From assembly GCA_031272005.1 (NCBI GenBank), contig JAISUQ010000057.1:1-6919 (forward strand): 6,919 nucleotides of DNA, written 5' to 3'. This DNA comes from Coriobacteriales bacterium. Its GTDB lineage: Bacteria > Actinomycetota > Coriobacteriia > Coriobacteriales > UBA8131. The notes beneath the pieces are model-generated. The model was not told the DNA's origin, ran no database searches, and saw nothing but the letters and a program-made list of their open reading frames with translations. Positions 1 through 6,726 of this stretch are shown in pieces; positions within the stretch are counted from its first letter, which is position 1; each line of letters opens with the position of its first letter. The position numbers were made by a program, and so were the translations under genes.

Positions 1-1027
1 CTATCAGATTAAACAATTTTTCACAGGCCGCGCTGGTCTCTGCTGCCCGCTGAGCAGTCGGCAGGGCTTTGCGCACCGCCAGTATCTCGCTTCGCAATGC
101 GGCCTTCTCCACATCCGGCTCGCAGAACAAGGGCATCAGAGCCATCGGCAACAGGTAAATCAGCAGCCCGGCCGCCAGTACCTTCTGAGCCAGTTCTCCG
201 GAGAACAACAGCTGAGAAATCCACAATCCAAACAGCGGCAGCAGCAGCAGCAGGTAGCGCGGGCTGCGCGCCAGAGCAGTAGTGGCCAAAAGGATAGCCA
301 ACGGCAGATAGAGCAACTCCAGGTTCGGTTGGAATGTGGCTGGAGAGAGGGCAGCATAGGTCTGAAGCACCTGCTGGCCCCAGTTGGTCAGACCGCTGAA
401 GCCGGGAAGTCCGCTGGCCTGTGGCAGCAGATTAAACGTCAGTATCAGCCCGCAGGCCGCAAGCAGCAACGCCAGTATGGCAGAGGTCAGGCGCGCACCT
501 CGCGCCGCCACCAGCACTGCCACAACACCCAAAGGATATGTCAGCGCCAGCTGCGGTTCGGCGACGGCCGCCACCGCCAGCAAAATCAGGACCAACGCTG
601 CTGTGCGCACTGTCGCCGGCCCGGGAGCGTCCTGGATCAGATCGTGGATCTTCAGCAGGGCTACGAGAAAGGCCATGCTCACCAGCCCCGACGGGGCCAG
701 GCTGTATAATTCCCGCGAAAAGGGTAAGTCCAAAAGCACCGGCAGTAAAACCAGCGGCAGCAGCCACAGAGGCGCACCATGCCGACGCAGCCAGTAGACT
801 TCGTAGGCCGCCAATATCGCCGTTATCAGTGCCTGGAGATGATAGAGTGGCAACGCAGCGGCAGCGGCCGGCTTCTGCACCAGCCACCAGGCCAGGCCCA
901 CGAGCAGCGTCGCTACCAGCCAGACCCAGGGCTGACGATGTGCCCCACGGGCCCGCAGCTGCAGGCCTTGCGGCATGCGAAACAGGCTGCCAGACATTTC
1001 GGCCGCCTCAGCCTTCGACCCTCCCAT
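1..1027 (-). CDS. Polytopic membrane protein of unknown function, C-terminus cut by window edge; possible cyclo-ligase-like tail
   Basis: I do not recognise the family of the membrane part. The frame is open for 342 codons from ATG 1027 to the left edge with no stop, so the gene is partial. About ten hydrophobic segments are visible, near residues 33-50, 59-80, 86-103, 110-126, 141-157, 159-175, 178-200, 236-252, 257-275 and 283-300, joined by short loops. The N-terminal 30 residues are basic and polar. No DxD or other glycosyltransferase motif is apparent. After the last helix the chain turns hydrophilic (residues 301-342), and the stretch KAALRSEILAVRKAL resembles the first helix of 5-formyltetrahydrofolate cyclo-ligase; this is a weak, short match. 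ATG 1027 lies 14 bases after the phosphate transporter stop, but its GAGGA is 11 bases upstream. In-frame ATG 997 has GAGG at 8 bases and may be the true start. It is probably the last visible gene of the operon. Confidence 0.8.
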   Translation of the reverse strand, partial: MGGSKAEAAEMSGSLFRMPQGLQLRARGAHRQPWVWLVATLLVGLAWWLVQKPAAAAALPLYHLQALITAILAAYEVYWLRRHGAPLWLLPLVLLPVLLDLPFSRELYSLAPSGLVSMAFLVALLKIHDLIQDAPGPATVRTAALVLILLAVAAVAEPQLALTYPLGVVAVLVAARGARLTSAILALLLAACGLILTFNLLPQASGLPGFSGLTNWGQQVLQTYAALSPATFQPNLELLYLPLAILLATTALARSPRYLLLLLPLFGLWISQLLFSGELAQKVLAAGLLIYLLPMALMPLFCEPDVEKAALRSEILAVRKALPTAQRAAETSAACEKLFNLI

Positions 1028-1041
1028 GCTCCCCCATTTCC

Positions 1042-2037
1042 TCAGCTGCCGATGAAGCTCTTGATGATCAGCGTGCAGAAACCTCCCATCAGCGCGCAGA
1101 CCGGCAAGGTAATCACCCAAGTCAGGATGATGTCCTTGGCTACCTTCCATTTTACAGCCTTCAGGCGTCGGGCGCTGCCCACACCCATCACCGAGGTGGT
1201 GATGACATGGGTGGTGGAGACCGGCGCGCCCAGCAGTGTCATCAGCTCGATAACGATGGTCGATGAGGTCTGGGCGGCAAAACCGCCGGCCGGCTCCAGC
1301 TTGGTGACGCCGTTGCCCATCGTCTTCATGATCTTGTAGCCACCGACCGAGGTGCCGACGGCAATCGTCGCCGCGCAGAGCAGCTTGACCCATAACGGGA
1401 TATGATCAGCACTGGGAATCATCCCGGCCGTGAACAGCGCCAGAGTGATGATGCCCATGGTCTTCTGGGCATCATTGGTGCCATGTGAGAAGGCCATGGC
1501 CGCTGCTGAGAAGACCTGCAACTTGGAGAACACCTTGTTCACCCGGTTGCGCGGCCGCGAGGCCAGCAGCAGGTAAATCACCTTCATGATGGCAAAGCCC
1601 AGGAAAAACCCAATCAGCGGCGAGGTGAACAGCGGAATGACGACCTTCTCCAAAACGCCAGACCAGATGATGTCATCAAGCGTCATGGTGTAGACGATGG
1701 CCGCACCGAGCAGCGACCCGATCAGGGCGTGCGAGGATGAAGAAGGGATGCCCTTCCACCAGGTAATCAGATTCCAGGCGATGGCTCCAAGCAGGGCGGC
1801 TAAGACGACGTATTCCTCGAGATCCGTGCTGACCAGGCCTTTGGAGATGGTTTTGGCTACACCTTCAAAGACCAGGGCGCCACAGAAGTTCATACCGGCA
1901 GCCAAAGCGATGGCTGCGCCTACCGACAGGGCTCGGGTATAGACGGACGTAGCAATGGCGTTCGCGGTGTCGTGGAAGCCGTTGATGAATTCGAAAATCA
2001 CGGCCGCAACGACGACGCAGATGATGATCGCAGTCAT
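1042..2037 (-). CDS. pit: PiT-family inorganic phosphate transporter (short form)
   Basis: This is a 331-residue inner-membrane carrier of the PiT family, which imports inorganic phosphate (as a metal-phosphate complex in bacteria) driven by the proton gradient. The duplicated family signatures are both intact: NGFHDTANAIAT at residues 19-30 and SHGTNDAQKTMG at 184-195, with H22/D23/N26 and H185/N188/D189. Conserved GIPSSSSHALIG (96-107) and PVSTTHVITTSVMGVG (272-287) are also present. About ten membrane helices can be seen. The length fits the compact forms such as Bacillus Pit rather than the roughly 500-residue E. coli PitA. It starts 5 bases after the stop of the EIIC-EAL gene with no recognisable Shine-Dalgarno sequence, so translational coupling is likely. 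Compact PiT genes often lie beside a DUF47/PhoU-like partner gene, but none is adjacent here. Selectivity (phosphate versus sulfate) cannot be read from sequence; phosphate is the family default. Confidence 0.95.
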   Translation of the reverse strand: MTAIIICVVVAAVIFEFINGFHDTANAIATSVYTRALSVGAAIALAAGMNFCGALVFEGVAKTISKGLVSTDLEEYVVLAALLGAIAWNLITWWKGIPSSSSHALIGSLLGAAIVYTMTLDDIIWSGVLEKVVIPLFTSPLIGFFLGFAIMKVIYLLLASRPRNRVNKVFSKLQVFSAAAMAFSHGTNDAQKTMGIITLALFTAGMIPSADHIPLWVKLLCAATIAVGTSVGGYKIMKTMGNGVTKLEPAGGFAAQTSSTIVIELMTLLGAPVSTTHVITTSVMGVGSARRLKAVKWKVAKDIILTWVITLPVCALMGGFCTLIIKSFIGS

Positions 2038-2042
2038 GTTGT

Positions 2043-4148
2043 CTACAATTCTACACCATGCGCGCGGGCGTAGCGCGCAAAGTCCTCGGCACTGAGCGGG
2101 CGGCTGAAATAATAGCCCTGGAACGCCCGCACGCCCAGTTGCAGCAAGGCCTCCAATTGCTCGCCAGTCTCCACACCTTCGACCACGACCGTCAGACCCA
2201 GGCTCTGCCCCAGCCCGACGATGGAGCGGACGATCTCGCGCTGCTGGACATCGGTTTGGATCTCGCTGATCAGTGAGGCGTCAATCTTGACAGTCTCGAC
2301 TCCGAAGTCGCTGATGTAGCTCAGCGAACTGTAGCCCATCCCCAGATCGTCGATGGACAGGCCAAACCCCAGCGCGCGCAGTCGGCCAAACAGGGCGCGG
2401 GTGACGGCATCGGAGTGCATGGCCAGATGCTCGGTTATCTCCAGTTCAATTTCGCCGGGATGGATCTGGAACTCCTGTATCAGCCCGGCCAGATAATCCG
2501 CAAAATCCGGGTCCTGAGCCAGGTGGCGGGGGTTGAGGTTGATGGAGAGGATAAAATCGCCCAGGCCGGACTTGCGCCAACTGGCATACTGCTGCAGCGC
2601 CGTACGCGCCAGCCAGCGCCCCAATTGATTGGCGAGTTGGGCCTCGTCGGTCATCTCGATCAGCAGCACCGGCGAGAGGTGACCGTGTTCCGGATGCTGC
2701 CAGCGCAGCAGGGCCTCGGCGCCGACCATCTGCCCCTCAGCGTTGACCTTGGGCTGATAAACCAGGTGAAAGGGAATGTTATCGCTGTCAAAATACTCAT
2801 GCAGCTCGATGACGAACTCCCTGGCGCTGACGCCCAGGTCATCGTGGCGAGTCAGCAACGGAGCCTGGTCGCCTTCGGCCGCCGCCAATGCCGCGACCTT
2901 CAGGGCGTCGAACTGCCGGGCGCGCTGCTGCGACTCGTAGTTGCGATTGAGGAGCACAAAGGGCGCATAAATCAGAGCCGAAGCCAGCAGGATCACCAAC
3001 TGCAGCACGGCGCCGGACGCAGAGCCGGTACTCAGCCAGCCGGAGATCAGCGGCGGCGTGGTCCATTGGACCGGCGAGCTGATGGGCGGCACCAACCCGG
3101 AGATGACAGCCAGAAAACTGAGCACTGAAGCCAGCAGCGGCGCCAGGATAAAGGGTAAAAACAGGAAGGGATTGAGGACCACCGGCCCGCCATAGAGCAG
3201 TGTCTCGTTGACGTTGAATACGGCGGGGAAAATGGAGGCCCGGGCCAGCTTCTGGCCCCGGTGATGCGAACCCACCACCAGCAGCGCCAGCAACAGCCCC
3301 AGCCCGCAACCGGCGCCGCCGACACCGATGAAGGTGTTATAGAACTCATTGGTGGCGAAGATGTTGCCGGTAACGTCGCCAGCCAACAGTGAAGGGAAAT
3401 GCCCCATTACGGCATCCGTGCCATGGATGCCAAAAAACCACAGCAGCTGACAGAGCAGCACCGTCAGCAACACCGAGCCGTAGCTGTCGGAGACCAAGTT
3501 GTTCTCTATCCAGGCGTTAATCTGGCCCATGGCATCCGTGGCGTTGAGCAAGCCTGAGGCCAGCATCTTCAGGATGATGAAGCTGAGGATGGTTGCCAAC
3601 ACCGGAAAGATGGCCCGGAAAGCCGACCGTATCCGCAAATCGGCCTCCAGCTGTGAACGGCGGCGCGGCAGACGTTGCCAAAGCCGGGTGTAAAGGGCAA
3701 ACAGTTTGATGGAGATCAGCGCGGTGACCAACGAATAGAAGATGCCACTGCCATCCGTATGAGGAATGCTCAGAACTCCCTGAGCATCGAAGGCGTAGGA
3801 GACGACATAGCAGCAGAAGGCCACCAACACCGGGATGATCCGGTTTATCTCTCCTGAGTACAGCCGCGGCTCCTCGGCTACCAATGCAGCCGAGACTGTG
3901 AACAATGCCGCCAGGCCGATGATCTCGAAGGTGGCGGAGTCCACCATGTCGGCAATGTAGAGCCAGCGCCCGGCAAAGGCCGTGTCCAAGAACTCCTGAA
4001 ACCAGGGCAGCGGCAGATTGAGGATGGCCAGAAAGATGGCGCCCACCAACACCAGCGGAATCAAGCTGATCAGGCCGCTGGTCAGCGCCCGGATTATCCG
4101 GCTTGAGGCCAACCAGCCAGTAAGCCTGCCAAATGCTTCAATCATCAC
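2043..4148 (-). CDS. PTS EIIC (cellobiose/lactose-type)-EAL fusion, probable membrane-bound c-di-GMP phosphodiesterase
   Basis: Residues 1-400 form a full EIIC sugar-channel module of the lactose/cellobiose/chitobiose type with about ten helices. It contains FFGIHG (238-243), NETLLYGGPVVLNPFLFLPF (314-333) and the QWTTPP stretch (361-366), keeping the His (H242) and Glu (E315) conserved in chitobiose EIIC. No EIIA or EIIB domain follows. After a 60-residue cytoplasmic linker comes an EAL domain (about 460-695) with the expected metal and substrate residues: E478 (EAL), R482, N537, E570 in LEITE, D600/D601, K621, E657 in VEGVE and Q677 in QGYYFSRPL. It should therefore hydrolyse c-di-GMP to pGpG. 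Loop 6 reads DDLGMGYSS instead of the usual DDFGTGYSS. There is no GGDEF domain. GTG 4148 and ATG 4145 are both possible starts; AAGGGG lies 7 bases before the ATG, which favours it. The EIIC part may act as a ligand sensor or as a transporter gating the enzyme; this is inference. Confidence 0.93.
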   Translation of the reverse strand: MMIEAFGRLTGWLASSRIIRALTSGLISLIPLVLVGAIFLAILNLPLPWFQEFLDTAFAGRWLYIADMVDSATFEIIGLAALFTVSAALVAEEPRLYSGEINRIIPVLVAFCCYVVSYAFDAQGVLSIPHTDGSGIFYSLVTALISIKLFALYTRLWQRLPRRRSQLEADLRIRSAFRAIFPVLATILSFIILKMLASGLLNATDAMGQINAWIENNLVSDSYGSVLLTVLLCQLLWFFGIHGTDAVMGHFPSLLAGDVTGNIFATNEFYNTFIGVGGAGCGLGLLLALLVVGSHHRGQKLARASIFPAVFNVNETLLYGGPVVLNPFLFLPFILAPLLASVLSFLAVISGLVPPISSPVQWTTPPLISGWLSTGSASGAVLQLVILLASALIYAPFVLLNRNYESQQRARQFDALKVAALAAAEGDQAPLLTRHDDLGVSAREFVIELHEYFDSDNIPFHLVYQPKVNAEGQMVGAEALLRWQHPEHGHLSPVLLIEMTDEAQLANQLGRWLARTALQQYASWRKSGLGDFILSINLNPRHLAQDPDFADYLAGLIQEFQIHPGEIELEITEHLAMHSDAVTRALFGRLRALGFGLSIDDLGMGYSSLSYISDFGVETVKIDASLISEIQTDVQQREIVRSIVGLGQSLGLTVVVEGVETGEQLEALLQLGVRAFQGYYFSRPLSAEDFARYARAHGVEL

Positions 4149-4171
4149 GCCGCCCCTTGCATCATGAAGGC

Positions 4172-4177
4172 ATTATA
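4172..4177 (-). promoter_or_regulatory. Candidate -10 element (TATAAT) for the EIIC-EAL gene
   Basis: The minus strand reads a consensus TATAAT hexamer here, inside the second unit of the tandem repeat, about 24 bases before the start codon. No good -35 hexamer lies 16-19 bases upstream (GGGCTG at 17), and there is no TGn extension. If it works it would need an activator or would be weak. It could start an internal transcript for EIIC-EAL, pit and the last gene. Confidence 0.35.
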
Positions 4178-4191
4178 GCGCACTATAGCGC
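4172..4191. repeat. 10-bp tandem repeat, two units
   Basis: Read on the minus strand, the unit GCGCTATAGT is followed directly by GCGCTATAAT, with one difference in ten bases. The pair fills much of the 45-base gap between the TSUP permease stop and the EIIC-EAL start. The period is about one helical turn, which is typical of paired protein half-sites, but the repeat could also be chance. Confidence 0.7.
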
Positions 4192-4193
4192 TC

Positions 4194-5093
4194 TCAGCCC
4201 ATCAGCTCGTTGAGCAGCAAAGCTACGCCGGAGCAGGCCAACAGGATGGCAAAGCCACGGCGCAGCTGCTTGTCCGGCAGGCGCGTGTTCAGGGCTGCGC
4301 CAATGCGAGCCCCCGGCACCGTGCCGCAAATCAGGGCCAGGCCCTGGAGGTAGTAGACATTCCCCAGGTAGATGTTGTAGGCCGTGGTCGGCAGGGCAAT
4401 CAGCGAGATGGCAATCAGCGAGGCTGGTCCGGCAATCTTCATCGGATATCGGAATAGTCTGGAGAGGACCGGCACGATCAAGAACCCGCCACCGACGCCC
4501 AATATGCCGGCAAGCACGCCCGCGATGGCGCCCAGCAGCACGAATCTGCCGGTCGCAGCCGGGCTGAGGCGGGATTGGGCTGCAGGGGCGGCATGCTCTG
4601 AGACAGCTTCTTCGGTCACGGTGCCAGCGGCTGTGGCCGCGGAGTCTGCGGTTGGGGCAGCGGAGCCGGACTCTGTGGCCGCTGCGGCTTGTTCGTCGCG
4701 AGGCGCCAGCATGTTCCAGGCAGAATAGATGATTACCAGCGCCACGCCGGTGATGATCAGGCGCGGGTCCAGGTCCTGGCCGACAAGGACGCCCAGCGGT
4801 GAGAACACAAACCCGCCCAGGCCTGCAGCCAGACCGATCTGCAGGCTGGCGTCACGATTGCGGATATGCGAGAAAGCCCCGGAAACCGAAGTCGGGATCA
4901 TCGTGAACAGCGATGTGGCTGTACAGGATGTCACCGGCAGCCCGAAGGCCAGGCGCAGCAGCGGGATGATCATCGTGCCACCGCCGATGCCAAACATCCC
5001 CGAGAGCGTACCAATGAACACACCACAGACGGCGACGATTATGAAAAGCAGCAGATTGTCCATGCCTAAACTATAACGCAGATGTACCTTCAT
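4194..5093 (-). CDS. TauE/SafE (TSUP) family anion permease with Ala/Thr-rich inter-repeat linker
   Basis: This is a roughly 300-residue inner-membrane protein of the TSUP family, whose members move sulfite, sulfoacetate or other small organosulfur or carboxylate anions. Numbering here is from GTG 5099. Two homologous halves each begin with the family glycine motif, GMFGIGGG at residues 34-41 and GILGVGGG at 198-205. The typical C-terminal GARIGAALNTRLPDKQLRRG (263-282) is present. Seven to eight helices can be seen. Between the halves, residues about 133-183 form a hydrophilic stretch rich in Ala, Thr, Ser and Glu, longer than usual and explaining the length of about 300 against the common 250-260. 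Possible starts are GTG 5099, ATG 5093 and ATG 5063. ATG 5093 has GAGG 5 bases upstream and overlaps the MFS gene by 23 bases. ATG 5063 follows the MFS stop by 7 bases but lacks a ribosome site, although its MDNLLLF start looks more typical. The substrate is unknown. Confidence 0.92.
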   Translation of the reverse strand: MKVHLRYSLGMDNLLLFIIVAVCGVFIGTLSGMFGIGGGTMIIPLLRLAFGLPVTSCTATSLFTMIPTSVSGAFSHIRNRDASLQIGLAAGLGGFVFSPLGVLVGQDLDPRLIITGVALVIIYSAWNMLAPRDEQAAAATESGSAAPTADSAATAAGTVTEEAVSEHAAPAAQSRLSPAATGRFVLLGAIAGVLAGILGVGGGFLIVPVLSRLFRYPMKIAGPASLIAISLIALPTTAYNIYLGNVYYLQGLALICGTVPGARIGAALNTRLPDKQLRRGFAILLACSGVALLLNELMG

Positions 5094-6456
5094 CGGCACC
5101 TCGAGCGACGAAATCCAGGTCGCGAATCGGTTTGATGAAGAACATCAGCACTGCCAGCACCGCCATAATCACGCCAGATATCAAAAACCACAGGGCCACG
5201 CCGGTCTGCTCGGCAATCAGGCCGGCAATCACCAGGCCGACGGGTGAGGTCAGCGACATCAGCGAACCAAACAGCCCCATCACTCGACCCATCTTCTCCT
5301 CTGGAGAATTATTCTGAATGACAGTTATCATCGGCCCGTTGTAGAAGGCCACCACAATGGCCATGATGCCGGTGAGCACAGCAAAGCCGACGAACTGCCC
5401 CGGTCGCAGCAATCCGCAGCCGGCGATGGTCAGCGAGATGATGACTCCGGTTATCAGCACCAGTCGCACATGGCGCTTGCCCCCGCCCCAGGCCATCAGA
5501 GCCAGCGAACCCACCAGCATGCAGATGCCCCAGACCGCCTCGACGAGCGAGGCCATGTAGCCCAGCGTTACCGGGTCGTTGTTGAACTGCGGGCCGAAGT
5601 GCTGGTAGGTCATCAGCGGAAACATCGCCCCAATTGGCATGAACAGCAGCATCGCCAGTGTGCTCATCAGCATGAACAGAAACAGGCCGCGGTTGTGATA
5701 AATCACCCGCCAGCCGTCCAACAGGTTATGCAGGAAGCGCTGATTCTCCATATTCTCATCGTGCACCGTGGGGATACGTACCAACAGCAGACCGCCGCAG
5801 GCCAGAGCAGCCCCCAGCACGTCCAGAAACATCACCGAATAAAAGCCGATGGCGTTATACAGGAAGATGCCCAGCACCGGCGCTCCGATGCCGGCAAATC
5901 CCCAGAGCATCTGGGACAACGAGTTGATTCGCACCAGGTGACGCTGCGGCACCATCAGCGGCATCGCCGCCGTCAGCGCAGGGGTATGGAAGGCCTGGGC
6001 CACCGCCCGAATGAAAACCATCACCAGCAGCAACGCCAGGCTGATATACCCGCTGTAGATGATGATGCCCAACACCAGCGAAGCCAGTCCGACTATAGCA
6101 TCGGATACGAGCATGATAGTACGGCGGTTGAAGCGGTCGGCCAACAGCCCACCCAGAGGCGAGAGCAGCCCAGTCGGCAGGATGGAGACGATAGTGGCCA
6201 CTGAGAGCATGAACGCCGAGTTGGTGGTCTCGGTGAAATACCAGATCGAGGCATACCCAGCAGAATAGCTGGTAATGATGGAGAAGGCCTGTCCCAACCA
6301 GATGACCACCACTGTAGCCAGCCAACGCTGGGGCAAAGGCCGCCCGGTAGAGCTGAGCTCCACACCCGGCGCATCTCCTGATTGCGCTCCTGATTCTGCT
6401 ATTGGTTCTGCGTCCGACTCGACCTCCGAGCCCGAGCCCGAACTACTCTCCAGCAT
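5071..6456 (-). CDS. Major facilitator superfamily transporter, DHA3-like efflux protein
   Basis: This is a 461-residue inner-membrane carrier with about twelve helices. It resembles the DHA3 drug-efflux branch (MefA-like), which exports small hydrophobic compounds by proton antiport. Numbering is from ATG 6456. The MFS motif A is GGLLADRFNRR at 102-112. The helix 5 region has RAVAQAFHTPAL (150-161) followed by LMVP, as in DHA3 proteins. The second-half motif SPEEKMGRVMGL lies at 384-395. Ahead of the first helix is an unusual 44-residue tail rich in Ser, Gly, Glu and Asp, with no signal peptide features, presumably cytoplasmic. The start is set by GGGGAG at 6466-6471, 9 bases before the ATG. 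Upstream in-frame TTG codons at 6504 and 6489 (the latter with GGAGG 5 bases before it) would lengthen the tail and are less likely. It is the first gene of the five-gene block. The substrate cannot be told from sequence. Confidence 0.93.
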   Translation of the reverse strand: MLESSSGSGSEVESDAEPIAESGAQSGDAPGVELSSTGRPLPQRWLATVVVIWLGQAFSIITSYSAGYASIWYFTETTNSAFMLSVATIVSILPTGLLSPLGGLLADRFNRRTIMLVSDAIVGLASLVLGIIIYSGYISLALLLVMVFIRAVAQAFHTPALTAAMPLMVPQRHLVRINSLSQMLWGFAGIGAPVLGIFLYNAIGFYSVMFLDVLGAALACGGLLLVRIPTVHDENMENQRFLHNLLDGWRVIYHNRGLFLFMLMSTLAMLLFMPIGAMFPLMTYQHFGPQFNNDPVTLGYMASLVEAVWGICMLVGSLALMAWGGGKRHVRLVLITGVIISLTIAGCGLLRPGQFVGFAVLTGIMAIVVAFYNGPMITVIQNNSPEEKMGRVMGLFGSLMSLTSPVGLVIAGLIAEQTGVALWFLISGVIMAVLAVLMFFIKPIRDLDFVARGADEGTSAL

Positions 6457-6465
6457 CCTTGTCTT

Positions 6466-6471
6466 CTCCCC
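6466..6471 (-). promoter_or_regulatory. Ribosome-binding site of the MFS gene
   Basis: GGGGAG on the minus strand, 9 bases before ATG 6456. It decides this start over the upstream in-frame TTG codons at 6489 and 6504. Confidence 0.6.
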
Positions 6472-6538
6472 TGCCCCTGCGCCAGGCAAACAAACCTCCG
6501 GCAAAGCCGCAAGGCATCACGAATATCACCAGCACTCC

Positions 6539-6544
6539 ATTGTA
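6539..6544 (-). promoter_or_regulatory. Candidate -10 element (TACAAT) ahead of the MFS gene
   Basis: The minus strand reads TACAAT, five of six matches to the sigma70 -10, about 83 bases before the MFS start. No convincing -35 lies at the right distance (AATAAG at 17 bases), so this is only a candidate for the operon promoter. The rest of 6457-6605 shows no gene that I can support on either strand. Confidence 0.25.
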
Positions 6545-6605
6545 CTACAGCCCCTGACAGGCTTATTGGGTGAACCAACTGTGAATCAGCTTGCTATTGT
6601 TGGTA

Positions 6606-6634
6606 TTGAAGTCTTATGGAATTGGTGCTAAAGT
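6606..6634 (+). promoter_or_regulatory. Candidate sigma70 promoter with extended -10, plus strand
   Basis: TTGAAG (6606-6611) is followed after 17 bases by TAAAGT (6629-6634), which is preceded directly by TGC (6626-6628), an extended -10. Both hexamers match consensus at four of six positions, with ideal spacing. Predicted transcription would start near 6641, pointing at the terminator at 6695-6726. It diverges from the MFS operon. Confidence 0.45.
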
Positions 6635-6640
6635 AGTGCA

Positions 6641-6726
6641 TGGCAACGCCCGCCAAGTTGCTAAACGAGTCAGCGGGTACGCCAGCTATTTTTGAGACGG
6701 CCGTTGGCGCGGCCGTCTTCTTTTAT
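6641..6726 (+). ncRNA. Putative small RNA, about 85 nt
   Basis: A promoter-like element upstream and a strong intrinsic terminator downstream define a transcript of about 85 nt with no ribosome site or contained reading frame. Its 5' half can fold by pairing GCCCGC (6648-6653) with GCGGGT (6673-6678). A U-rich single-stranded stretch, UAUUUUUGAG, lies just before the terminator stem, an arrangement seen in Hfq-binding regulatory RNAs. It matches no RNA family that I recognise. It is complementary to the last 41 bases of the small reading frame on the other strand and to the sequence after it. Expression is inferred only. Confidence 0.4.

Noticed and set aside
238..253. Run of five CAG/CTG triplets in the first gene
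   Set aside because: It encodes Leu codons within a membrane helix; a trinucleotide run cannot switch the frame and is common in GC-rich hydrophobic genes.
538..1266. Long plus-strand open frame of 242 codons
   Set aside because: It lies opposite the membrane protein and phosphate transporter genes, has no ribosome site or recognisable protein character, and is rich in Pro, Ala and Arg, as expected for the antisense of GC-rich hydrophobic coding DNA.
2415..3128. Plus-strand open frame of 237 codons
   Set aside because: Antisense shadow of the EIIC-EAL gene; Gln/Leu/Arg-rich low-complexity translation and no family features.
4145..4165. Six-codon frame (MMQGAA) whose TGA overlaps the EIIC-EAL ATG
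   Set aside because: The TGATG overlap suggests a coupling leader, and the predicted transcript start falls on its first ATG, but it has no ribosome site and is too short to support without conservation data.
5470..6204. Plus-strand open frame of 244 codons
   Set aside because: Antisense shadow of the MFS gene; composition dominated by His, Gln and Arg, with no domain.
6457..6504. N-terminal extension of the MFS protein from TTG 6504 or TTG 6489
   Set aside because: TTG 6489 has GGAGG 5 bases upstream, but ATG 6456 with GGGGAG at 9 bases is a more common start, and the added residues are low complexity.
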